NCBI RefSeq assembly: GCF_037975245.1
Contig: NC_092561.1
Location: forward strand, 8,430,001-8,494,000
Length of the DNA: 64,000 bases
Source: Apostichopus japonicus
Taxonomy: Eukaryota; Echinodermata; Holothuroidea; Aspidochirotida; Stichopodidae
Reading direction: 5' to 3'
In this document: positions 40,082 through 52,400 of the stretch, piece after piece
Position numbering within the stretch: the first letter of the stretch is position 1
Layout of the letters: the number at the start of each line of letters is the position of its first letter
The notes under the pieces: generated by a model
Told to the model about the DNA's origin: nothing
What the model saw: the letters and a program-made list of their open reading frames with translations, nothing else
The model's database searches: none
Made by a program: the position numbers and the translations under genes

Positions 40082-41746
40082 TGACAGTGTTAACTGGCAC
40101 ATATAAGGGTCAGTATATTCGTGGTCAATATAATAACTTCATACTGTGAGTTGAATCGATCAACCTCTTATATACTAACAGAAGCCTTCGTGTGTATATT
40201 TACCAATAGGGAAGTGGAATGGAAGGAGTGGACAGGGGTGGAGGGCGGGATGGGTTGGGGAGGGGGGCGGCTGGTACATGGTAATTTAACTGACAATGTG
40301 GTTGTGACGAAACTCGTATGATGGGGACAAATATGGAGTCTCATTTAAGAGAACTTGATCGTGGTTAACTTTACAATCATGGTACGTACCATATATGGTG
40401 CCAGCAATTGTGTAGCTATAGTGGGTTTCAGGAGCCCCGGTTTACGAGTGAGAGAGCTGCAGGAGGTCTTTCTCATCCACATTATTTAACCTGAACTAGT
40501 GACACAAGGAACGTAGTCATATACGCACTTGTATTTTGCTTTTGTGTGTGTGTGTGTGGGGGGGGGGTCAACAAATGGTGGCTGATTATCGGACCTTGGG
40601 AATGGGGCTAAGGGGGATGAGGTGTCCCCTCCCCCATATGAAAAGTTTTGTTTGGATAAGGGGGTCTTAGATGCACAACGGTTCTGTAATTTCTAGCATT
40701 TTAATTACATTTGTGTATAGTATAAACTTTTTTAGTACAATCTTGATTAATTTTGGAATATATATATATATATATATTTACAGACCATAACCTGTTTTCT
40801 CTGTGCCCACCACCGGAATCTAGATTAATGTTTTCTCCTTTACTCCACACTTACATTTAATAACTAATTTTATTCCCCCATGTTAGGAAAGTCGTTGCAA
40901 GTTGAAAGAAACGAAGCATCCATCCAAATGTATAGAGGAGAAACAGACACTGGAAAATGTAATTTCTAGGTGCGGATACAGGGTTACTTTTGCGATGTCA
41001 CCCCACCCCCCCCCCCTCTCTCTCTCTCTACCCCAAAGCTTTCAATCTCACAAAAATATGGAGGTTAATGTGCCCAGGAATGCGCCATTTGACGCCGACT
41101 TCAATTTTAATTATATTTCGAGGAGGATCCTCCCAGCCTTACTAGTCCTACGCGGGGCGTCAGCTTTAAAGATCCCGGCTCACACCCCTTCTTTATAAAA
41201 TCCTAATTCTGCCCATGTGTTCAAAGATCTGATTGTGTTCATAGGACCCATTGTTAATAATGAAGTATTAAATTAAATTCCAAGAAAGTTTTTACATTTT
41301 GTGTATCAATTTTTTTTTTTAATCCTGTTATGTCTTATTTCATATTTTTCTTGTAAGTTTTTTCTCTATTTTATTACACATTTGTCTCTATTTCATCTTT
41401 AGTCGAATATAGGTCATCTACAATTGGTTAAGAGAGCGGATCCCCGCGGTGTGGGTGTTGGTGGGGGTGGGGGTGTTGTGGATAGATGCCCTGGCGTGAT
41501 ATTCTTTTGTATACCGGGTCCTAAACGTAGTAATCATAACTTTGTAAAATTATTAGATATATACTGGAGAGAGAAGTTTAGCACGCTTTTGTACATGAAA
41601 AAAAACATTTCTCATATTTTACTGATGCATGCAGGTTGTTATAATGCACCGCTGTGTCGGGTAGCAATCTCAGTATATTTGCCGATTTGTTATCTTCTGG
41701 ACCCCCGGTCTTGAAAGAAAATTATTGACCCAGTACTGCTGTTTAT

Positions 41747-41912
41747 CAGGCGCGTATCCAGGATTTGCTAACCCGGGGGCGCGAATTACTAGCAGAGCCG
41801 TCTCTATATACGGCTCTGATTACTAGCTAAGAGGAGCGCCACCATCGGTTGGCGCGCAGCGTACAAGAAAATTCTGGTTCTGCCCCCCCCCCCACAGATC
41901 ACCGGAAATAGC
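41747..41912. mobile_element. hAT-type MITE fragment, inverted copy of the 14346-14510 type
   Basis: Begins CAGGCGCGTATCCAGGAT, then AACCCGGGGGCGCGAATTAC, then GCGCCACCATCGGTTGGC and GATCACCGGAAA. This is the reverse complement of the 14346-14510 copy with an inserted ACGGCTCTGAT phrase. The far terminal repeat is missing. Confidence 0.65.
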
Positions 41913-44065
41913 ACTAATAATTGATTAAGTTATCACCACTTTTAGTAAACAATATAATTTTCTGTATCGTTCAGATTGTGGATTTTTTTCAACGCTAAAT
42001 ACAATGGAATCATAAACACACTATTTATGAACATATACGATTTGCCATGAAGCCGAAGGAGCCGTCGAACAATTCCGTGCACATTCCTATAAGTTGTATT
42101 TCTTTCATTATCCCAGTATATGTTCATATGTAATAATGTACTGACAAAGAAAAATACCCCAAAAAATGAAATGATAATATAACTACATTTGAAAAGCTCA
42201 TATTTTCAAAAATTGGTTAAAGTTACAAAGAATGAGGACGAAAATATATTTAATAACTCTATATTAAAATCACCCTCCTTGGTTTACCCATAGACGTCCA
42301 TTCTCCAGGTTGACCAAGAATTTTTTTTTTTTATTATCATTATTTTATTACATTTGTAACAAATTTGGAAGTATTACTAATGACCAGTCACTTACGGAAG
42401 TGAAGAGAAATGTTACAAATTTCATTTTTGTTGTTGTTGTAATATACGAAGATTTTTTTATATCAATGTTGTTTTGTCTTGAACTCTCTGAATAATTAAT
42501 TGATTATTAGGGTATTTCTTTTTCATCGTTATTTTACTAGTGTATATATTTACATACACGTTTTATCGAGATAATATACACTAACAGTATTACGTATTGA
42601 GGCTCCACTGCAGCTAGAGTCTAAATCCCAAAGAAATAAAAATAGTTCGCAAAATAATTGTCTTCACTGCAAAAATTTAGGGGTTCTAACATTCAGTCTA
42701 GAAAGAATTAGACCCGAGTGTGAACATCCCACTTCACCATTTCGCCCCCCCCCTTCCCTCCCTCCCACCTTTTCAACCTCACACACACACGCACACGGGC
42801 ACCAATTGTATTTCTTTAACACAACCTTGCGTAAAACACCCACATATAACACTAAACTTATAGTCTAAATATGCTTCAGAATACACCCGGTTGATGTCTA
42901 AACTTTGATTTTTGCAGGGGGCCCCAGACACCCCTACACGGGACTCGGCTTCAGCGATCCCAGGGCCACCCTTCCTTTATAAAATCCTTGATACTCCTCT
43001 GGCCGTACCATACAAGTCCATACCATGATTTGAAGCATTCTGTGGGGGGGGGGGGGGGGCTTATAATCCCTCACCACCGTCCGAAAATACCTTTAGTAGC
43101 TTGGGACAAGTTTAAGGTGCTTAAATTTCGATCCCATAGCTGTCGCTTTATCTACAGGGCTTTTCTCACACCCCAAGTATGTGCCCCCCCCCGCATTCCC
43201 CCTCCAAAATTGTCACGGAAGCATGGTTTTGTTTGGATATAGTTTCTACATGCCATCTATAAAAGCATTGCCCCCACCCTCCCCCCCCCCCCCAAAAAAA
43301 TCTACCTTTCACTTTGACCTTAGTATTTTATTTATTTTTAATGAAAATACAGACATTTAAAAGATTTACGTGCGTCCAATACTGAAAGAAAGCGCAAGAG
43401 GCGAAACTAGCTACTTGCTGTTTTGATAGAGCGCCACCGTTTGGTAAAAACAAATCGCAATCGCTAGCACTTGACACTATGCACACTAATTTGCATACTA
43501 CATTATCAGTTGGGCTTAATTGTAAAGGTACGTCTGATAGAAGTTTCATGAACAAATGAATGCACTTCCTTCGCATATATCCTTCACAATGGAAAATATT
43601 TCATGTGGATGATTGCCTAGCGGGAATGTGGATAAGTGGTTGCCTTGATTACAAAACTCAATTCTCGTGCTGAGGTGATTTCAGTAAGGAACTACAGCAA
43701 ATACATCCCGAATGTGTCTACAAAATGGTTCCACGATGATTTACAATCATTTACTTAATTTTAACTACATTTGTGTTAACGACTTTGCGTGCTTGTGGTA
43801 TAAATTTAAGTAAACAACTTGGACGAAAGTTTAAGGAGAGGGTAGCCTTTGTTAGGGCGTATCGGTCAATTTTTCTTTGCCGAGTGCGCTGGGTCGATCC
43901 TTACTATTCATCACGATATGAGCGATTCGTTCCTGTGATTTCGCTCGGCATCTGCATGCGTATGTAGAAGGGGGGGGGGGAATGTAACAGCCGAACTTTT
44001 GTTTTTATGTAGGGAGACCCATTCGCGTCGTTGAGCAGACTCAACTGAGTCATGGTAGAGGGGAG

Positions 44066-44726
44066 CAGTGGCATACACATGATTTCAAAGGTGACGGAAG
44101 GTGGAGGGACGGGATGAATTCAAAACTTCCCTTGACTGATTTAGGTGGGCGCCTGAACTTTTGTGTTATAGGGCCAGAGGTGAATTAACAATTTTATACA
44201 CGTCAAATGGTGTTCTGAGGCACATTTAGAATATAATGTAGGTCTATATCAGTAGCTCTATAGACGCAAGATTGTGCTAGTAAATAAAAAATAAACTCGA
44301 AAAATGCCCCCTTCCCCAACTAATTAAGGTAGTGACATGAACTTTAATTGGAGGGCCAGAAGTGAATGAAGGACTTCATAATAGTGAGGGTGCTTCCCTG
44401 GGGCCATTGAAGCCGTGCCTCGTGTGTGTATGTGGGGGGGGGGTGTGGGGGTCCTCCCACACATTTACTTTTTAATTAAGACGTTACATGGTGCAATCTG
44501 AGGCATATTGAGACTATAAATCAGCTCTATATAAGTAGCCTTTAATGCAATAATCTGTTCATAAATGCTTTGTGTGAGGTTGAAAAGAAACAATGGGGAT
44601 ACACCCGTAGTAAAGGTCCATTTCTCCCCTGTCTGAATGATAAAATTACCCGACTGAATTATGTCCCCCTGAATGAAGGTCGGAAATGGTGGCCATACCC
44701 CTCCGCCCCTTTTGCGCACGCCACTG
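44066..44726. mobile_element. Candidate hAT-type MITE
   Basis: Starts CAGTGGCATACACA and ends TGCGCACGCCACTG. The flanking octamers GAGGGGAG and GAGGAGAA agree at 6 of 8. The interior has two related halves (GGGCCAGA.GTGAAT, AACTTT and ATATAAGTAG-like blocks). Ends match the hAT-type CAGTGGC pattern of the other elements, but the target duplication is imperfect. Confidence 0.45.
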
Positions 44727-44734
44727 GAGGAGAA

Positions 44735-46237
44735 GAGAGGAGGCACGCCGCCCCCATGCTCTTAGTGGCTACGGCCCTGTACCGTATACGTTATCGAATA
44801 TTAACAAAATACATAAAATGTGTGGTTAGGTATGTCCTTATATCTTGCATGACCCAAATGGTTATGTTGTATTTTATTATAGACGACAACCTTCTGATAA
44901 GCAGGTTAGTTTCACCATAATGCTATAACAACACGTAGTCAATGCAGTAATACTTTTATCATAGCCAACTACCTTTCTTTGCTAATATTTGGCTGTCACC
45001 GTCCTCATACCTGAAGATTTCTGTAGGGCGGAAAAGGATTTCTGTGACACTTTTAATCTGCCCTACCCCTGCCCACCCCCTTCTATGTACCCCACTGGCA
45101 ATATCGGTATTTTATGACATGATCATAATTAGGACATTATGTCATTATGTCCATACAAGGATATTAACAACGTTCCAGGAATAACCCTCCTTACACATAA
45201 AGGCAATTGTGTATTTACATTTGTCAACGTTTACCCGGGCTTAGCTCTCCTAACCCCACCTCTCATGAGGGGCTTGATCAAGCTCGGGCTAGCCCCGTTA
45301 CCACGCAGTAAAAGAGTGGAGCAATTTGCCCTCCCCTCAATAGGTCGATCAAGAGTGAAGCAAGTCCGCGTTCGTGGGAACAGGCTTTTGTTGTCATGAC
45401 CTTTTTTCCATAACGACTGTCAGTAGGACAAATAATTGTTAATCCTTTCTCAGTTTCATTTTGATCGAAATTGAATGACCCACCCCTTGCAGTCTCTATA
45501 AAAGAACTGACCGTTGAACGGACAAACTTAAACATGGGCTCGATGCTCCGATTATGGCACATATACATTACCGTAACATGACAGCGTAAACGTGACTTGA
45601 TAAGTGTTTTCCCTTACCCGTGTTCTGATGTGTGCACGTACATATGTATAAATAACATACCTAAACAAGACTGTTACTTGGAGACTTCAACAAGCAAGCT
45701 ATAGGACGGAGAATTGATAATATTCTACAGGAATACTTGTACTTTCTTTAGTGTGAAGCCATCATTTTCAAACGATTTGAGGATTTTGTATACTATCTCG
45801 GTCTTTTCGCAACAATTTATACCAGTTGTCTAAGGATAAAAGTATGCATTTCATACGGTCATTCGATATTTTATTGTGTTGTGGTATCTCTTGTGTAAGA
45901 AGAAGTCTATGGAACAATACGTAATCGGAGTCTCCTAGAGCTTTGACAAAATTCTGACAAGCCTACATTCATAGGTTAATTTACCAGAAAAATGACATAA
46001 TTGTAGAATTTGTAGTAGCCAAATACAGGCTTGAGCCTTCTTAGAAGAGTGTTGGAGTAAAAGAGAGAAAATTGTTTCATCGTTTAGTCAAAATCTGTTG
46101 TTGGAAGTCTTTCGTAACAGCGGAAGATAAGCTGTTGTGTAAGTCGTGCTTACTACAGTACTAAAGACGAAAGCCAAGACCTATCTTTATAGGCTAGTGT
46201 GTCAAACTTTTGATTAGCTGATCAACACAAACTTTCC
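44735..46237. other. Upstream region of the cryptochrome gene
   Basis: No gene recognised. An in-frame TGA at 46211-46213 closes the frame upstream of the cryptochrome ATG. No canonical CACGTG E-box is seen in the last 700 bp. A second MITE-like end GGCTACGGCCCTG lies near 44764-44776. Confidence 0.4.
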
Positions 46238-46431
46238 ATGCCTAAACGAAAGATAGAGGATATTTTCCCGAGGAAAGTTAGTCAGCTTCACTGGTTTCGT
46301 AAAGGTCTCAGATTGCATGATAATCCTGCATTGAAGGAAGGGCTTGAGAGAGGCACGGAGGTCTTCAGATGTGTGTACATTTTGGATCCATGGTTTGCGG
46401 GCTTGTGCGAGAAAGGAATAAATAGATGGAG
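46238..46431 (+). CDS. CRY exon 1
   Basis: From ATG (in-frame TGA 27 bp upstream, weak start context) through [14 protein letters not shown] and [10 protein letters not shown] to NRW plus two bases of Arg, donor GTAGGC. N-terminal alpha/beta antenna-type domain. Confidence 0.9.
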
Positions 46432-49400
46432 GTAGGCGGCTCTTCTTTTATAATTAATAAATCTCAGATAATCGCAGATAATGTAAGAAAAAATCGGTGA
46501 GATCAGGATGAGAAAATGCCTGTAATATTTTAACCGTTTTGCCTACATCAGGTGCAGTCAAGTGGGGTGTACCAACCCTGCCCCTCCCCCCCCAAATCCC
46601 ATAATTTAAAGTACCTTAGCCTATTAGCATGACCTGAAATATGTACCTAATTTTGTAGCTAATTTATAGCCTAACTATGCCTCAGATTCATGCATCCACT
46701 TTATGAATAAAGTAATATTTTTTCAGTGGGGGAGGACCCTAAGTCACCCTATATAACCCTCCCCCCCCACTCGAACTGCATGGTAGGTTGCTTCAACAAC
46801 CTTATACTTATGGCCGTGGCTATTCTTACGACGAGTCGTAACAACTATTTATAAACTATTCTTACGACAAAGGCAAATTCAAGCGCAGTAAAGTAAATAA
46901 AGCAACTGCGCATGTAGTAGGGGTAACCCCGAACCCTAAACATAACCCTAAACCTCAATCCTAACCCTTACCCTAACCCTAACCGGAAATAATTGTTTCT
47001 CCTCGTCGTAAAAATAGTACTATTGGTCATGAAAATAGCAACTGCGCATGCGTAGTCGGGAATTATTCTTACGACTAGTCGTAACAATAGCCACTTTGTA
47101 TACTTGAAGCCATGCCCTCTCCTGTTTAAAATCATAGACCTGCCCCTATCCTATATATCCCTTTCAGTAATTTTCTCTATTTAATTATTTATCATTAATT
47201 TTAAATTTTTAAATTTATTTCAAAGTTAGGGCAATGTCTCATCACATGTTTATGTTCCCTGATCTGTGCTTTAAGTTGATATGTCAAATGACTATAAAGG
47301 CAGTATGGAGCTGCTATTGCAGAGTCCAGGGTATGAAGTTGTTGGCATGCTGTCAGTTAAGACACATGATTAGAGAATTTGTTCCTTAATTTTCAAGTTT
47401 CTCTTCATTTTTCCCTCCACTATACAGTAGAACACACACCCTTTTTTGTCATATTCCTCACATTGTATTTACAAAATTAACGGTACCCCCTCAGCTTGAG
47501 TAAAACCAGGGAGCATGTTCTACCCCCTAGTAAAAAAGCCGAGAGGTTAGGGTATTTGCTTGGGACAACAACATTAAAAGTTAATGCTTTGGGGTCTGTG
47601 AAAGATGCCACACCTCTTGGAGCTGGCAATTTCTTGTGTAAAAAAAATTAGTTACAAGCAGAGTCGTTCTGGACTAAAATACCAATACAAAATACAATAT
47701 GAATACCAATATTTTACATGTGTACTGCGATAATGTCCAAATAAATTTGGACTTAAAATTGGGTGCTAACTTATTTTGACATTTAACCTATGTAGGGTGC
47801 TATACTCTAGCCCTGTCTTGAAGAATTGGGCCCATTATCTCTAATATTATAAGAAAATTATTTAGTTCTAACACGGTTCTTGTAATCCAGAAGTCATTGG
47901 TTCGAATAGGCTGATCTTTCGATAAATAATTTATTTATATAATTTTTAAGGTTATTGTATATTGCTACTGTCAACGTCCCTCAACCCCACGCCCCCCCCC
48001 CCCCCTTACACTAAACGAAGCTGATAAGATTTAAAAACGGAAAGAATGGTTAGGAAAGAAACCATCGATTTTCTAAAATATCTCACTACTGTGGGATAAC
48101 TTACATTCAGAATGAGGTTAAAATATCGCTTGTTGAAATTTGAACATGCGGGAGTTCATTAAACTGAATTTCTAGCATATTTGGGGCCCTCTTAACTGAT
48201 GACCTTTAAATAATAGAGAGCTGGGTCGTTAGGCAACCTATATCATGGATCAAAAATATATCTTGCATGCTAACCGTTATTTGTTTGTTATCGGCTCAAT
48301 TTCTAACCCTCGTAATATATTATGTACCGATGGCGATCGCGCCGTCCGACGTTAATCTCCAAATGACGCAATTAGTTCATAGATAAAGGCCTAGCTTGGC
48401 TACAGCCTAGCCTACAGTTTACGTACGGCATATAATCTTTGGGTTTTTATACACACGTAGAACTTAAATTAATAAATTTACAACTACAACCGCCAGTAAG
48501 CTAAACCATTGACACTGTGAGATCACTAAAAAAAGAAAGAAAGAAAAAAAGGTTAACGAAATTTCAGCATGAGCGGCTTTTAAAAGTGAAGCATTATTTC
48601 TGAAATTACGTCATTTTTTTGTTGCTGAAACCCTTTCTGCCCTAAGATACTACTTCCATACGGTCATTGTAGTTCCTTGTGAAGTCTTTGCCATATTGGA
48701 TTTGATATATGAATATCTTTCATTATAATTAGTACTTGGACATAAAATAATCTAATTCTTTATATGCTCACGTACAAAACTTGCGACTCGGCTCTGAAAT
48801 ACGTAACAATGAATGGCCGTTAAACGCATCCGTAATGTCTCACAGTCCCTGTGTTTTGGTCTCACGTTTGCTGCAACGTGATGTGTCTGTCAGATGGTTT
48901 TGTGTTGTTTACGCAAGTCGTGGGCGAAAATACACGAGGGGAGGCTTTGTACTGTAGGTATATGTTACGTCAGGTTGAGAAGTGCTTAGTATTTCAGGTC
49001 CTTTTCCTTGAAGGTAAGTTGAATGGCCCTGAAAGATTTTAACCGTGACAAGCTTCAGTCAGCCCATTTGCTAGTTTATGCAATGTTTCGTTGTTACGAT
49101 GGTTGGCCTGCTGTGGTGGTTAATATGAGGGCAAGAAACCGGACAGGCGGTATGAATTGTTGACCTCAGTGCACTATGATCACTTAAAACTGTGGGTAGA
49201 CTAAGTACTACTCTTGCACGGATAGCACAGTCTTTTTTTTTAAAAGTCTCTACAACGTATCAACAAATTAATTTTGTGCCTCAAGACATCCTTGTTTGGG
49301 CCTAGATTGATTTTCTTCACACAGTAGACCCTATCTGCCAAATTTGCTTCAAAATGTTTTAACTATTTGTATTTAGTACATGCAGTGTTGTCATTATACA

Positions 49401-52400
49401 AGCCAACTTCATTTTTGGTTTCGATGATAATCGTAACCTTTGCATTCATGATGGCGTGTGTGAATGCGTTTGTGACGCCCAGCTTGTAAACACGATATCT
49501 TAAGAAGGGAAGGTCAGACCAATATCATATTTGGTGTGTAGAAGTACCACATTAAGTACAAGACACCTATTGTTTTTTGGTGGAGGTCAAAGGTCATTTG
49601 GGGTCACCAGGGGTCAAATTGTGAAAACCTTGTAAACACGATATCTCAAGAAGGGAAAGTCAGACCAATTGCATTTTTGGTGTGTAAAAGTAGCACATTA
49701 AGTACAAGAAACTTTTTGTTTTTGGTGGAGGTCAAAGGTCATTTGAGGTCACCGGGGGTCAAATTGTGAAAACCTTGTAAACACGATATCTCAAGATGGG
49801 AAGCATGGGCATACTTGATATTTAGCGTTTAGAAGTACCACATTGAGTACAAATATTGTATTGTTTTTGGTGGAGGGCAAAGGTCATTTGGGGTCACCAG
49901 GGGTCAAATTGTGAAAACCTTGTAATCACGATATCTCAATACTTGAAGCTTGGGACGACCTCTTATTTAGTGTGTGGAAGTACCACATTGAGTTAAAGAA
50001 GCCTATTGTTATTGGTGAAGGTCATTTGGGGTCATCAGAGGTCAAATCGTGAAACCCTTGTAAACATGAACACCCTCACTATATACATTACGTCAGATTT
50101 ATGAAGAAAACTACTCATGTTACATATTTATGCATTCTGGTTACTTTGAAAAGCAATGAGCCCCTCCCCCCCCCACCGATTTTTTATTTTTTTTTACCCC
50201 CAGTGCCAATTTGACCTGACGTTGACATCTTATGACCTAATAACAATACTCCCAAACAGAGAATTATTTTCTTTTAACACTTTGGGGGATGCTCATTAAA
50301 AATAATGATGTTCGGGGCAAGATAATTAAGACTTTTATGCCTTGAAGGAAATATTTTTGCTTTAATCTCGAGAGATCATATTTGTTGTAAAACTAATGCA
50401 TTTCTGTACCCTGAAGATTTTGTCCCTTGTGTAATGTAGTCATATTTTTTCCCTTTTACCTTTCAAAGGTTTCTTTTAGATTGCTTGGAAGATCTAGACA
50501 AGAGTTTGCGAAAACTCAACTCCCGTCTGTTTCTGGTGCGTGGGCAGCCTGCTGATGTCTTTCCGAGGCTTTTAAAGGTAAAATAATTCCCACAGGCGAA
50601 AGGAAATTAATCTTTAATGAAATCTAAATTTTTAACCAAGATAAAAGGGATTATTCCACAGGCAAGGCAATGGGACACACGGAGAAGAAATATATTCCTC
50701 TCTGTCTTAGTTGAAAATCCTGCCTTAATATCTTGTCTGATTCATGTCTGTTTAAAAAACAGTCAAAGAATTAACTCACAAAAAAAGGGGGGGAAAAAAA
50801 TGCCCCCCCCCCCATCAATTCAGTATTAATGGGCCTATATACGGTGAGTTTGAATGACCGAAATATCAATATTTTTGAATATTTCTGAGATAATTTAGTA
50901 CTAACAATATACTCTGATTAAACTGCTTATCTCCCCAATTTACAGAAAGCAAAGTATACATTTATAGTCTCCCACCAAGTCTGGGGGTTGTGAAAGCAAA
51001 AAAAAAAAAAATGCAAAAGATAAGAAAAGTTGGGCTCATCAGTGATGAATCGGCCAGTTCAGTCACAGACCTTGACTTTGATGGTGTAATTTTCTGTCAA
51101 GTACTGTACTGTTGGGTGGTTTTAAGACATAGTTGCTGTAAATTGGCCAAATATTGCACACACAAAAAAAGAAAGAAGAAAAAAAATCGGAATCCAAAAG
51201 AGTGGTCTTTAAATCTACATTATGGGGTTCTGTGTTACTGTAAAGCTGTAACTAAAACATTCCCGTTCTGTATCAGTCACATGTTCATCCCTTTGTAAGT
51301 CCAGGTATACTTCCTTCCCCAAGGCAACACCCCTCCCTTCACCCCTCACCTCACCCCTCCCCTTCAAGTCTTACTATATTGTTCCTTTCATTTATCTCAC
51401 AGGAGTGGAGCATTACTCATCTCTCCTTTGAGGAAGACTGCGAACCATACGGAAGAGAGAAAGATCAGGTCATCAAAGCCTTGGCGCAAGAAGCGGGCGT
51501 CGAAGTAATTTGTCGGAGGTCCCACACCCTCTACGATCCCCAAGAGTGAGTATTTTGGATTTAAATCAAAAAAATTAAATTTCTTAATTTTACGCTCCGC
51601 ATAAATTGCCTCTCCAACCAGGTTGTGTGTTGCTCATGCGTCTATGGGTCAGAATCACGTGACAGAGGAGTATGGCCCCCCCCCTGGCATCGGCGTGAAT
51701 AATGATTCATTTTTTTCCTTTCAATTGTTTCCCCCCCAGGGTACTACGTCTGAACAACAATGAACCCCCACTGACGTACAGTCGCTTCCAAGAGATTGTG
51801 TCCATCATTGGCCCTCCCGAGCACCCAGTAGCCCCAGTCACAGCTCAAGATGTTGAAGGGGTCGACATGGCTATAGCCAGTGACCACTATGAAAAATACG
51901 GCATCCCGTCACTAGAAGAATTAGGTGAGAGCTAGGGAAGTTACAGGATGGTTTTTCACCTGACTTAGGATTTGTCCAATGAGCAGTACTAATTCAGTTA
52001 CGTATTGGACTATTGTCAGTGTGTGTTATGGTCCTGTGCTTGTAGTTGTGCCACATTGTTGATTAACACTTGTGCACCGAGCAGACTGATCCACCACGAC
52101 AAGAAGTTAATACCTTATGGAAAATCCAACCACCCAAGAAAAAAAGCCCACAATTTTTTCAGTTGTACATAAATTTGTCTACAATTTAAGTTTAATGTCC
52201 TGAACTTAAAACACATAGCTTTGACTGTAGAAGGAGAGCGAGGGAGTAACCACTATGACGAGGTGACTTCCATATCAGCAATCTTAGTGACAGGACCGCT
52301 TACTAAATGCACTAACAAAATAGAATGAATTTTGTCTTTCTGTCACAGTGACACAGTTAGCAGCGCAATGGAACGTCAAACTTGATCACTTACATCCCTA

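Larger units (their letters stand above)
39503..44057. other. Gene-free region between the bHLH and cryptochrome genes
   Basis: No gene seen. Includes a TA tract at 40759-40780 and two related GC-rich segments with CTTTATAAAATCCT (about 41150-41210 and 42920-43000), probably one unnamed repeat family. Many C and G runs. Confidence 0.45.

Noticed and set aside
46920-46984. A chromosome end
   Set aside because: The telomere-like block is short, degenerate and enclosed by inverted repeats, with genes on both sides.
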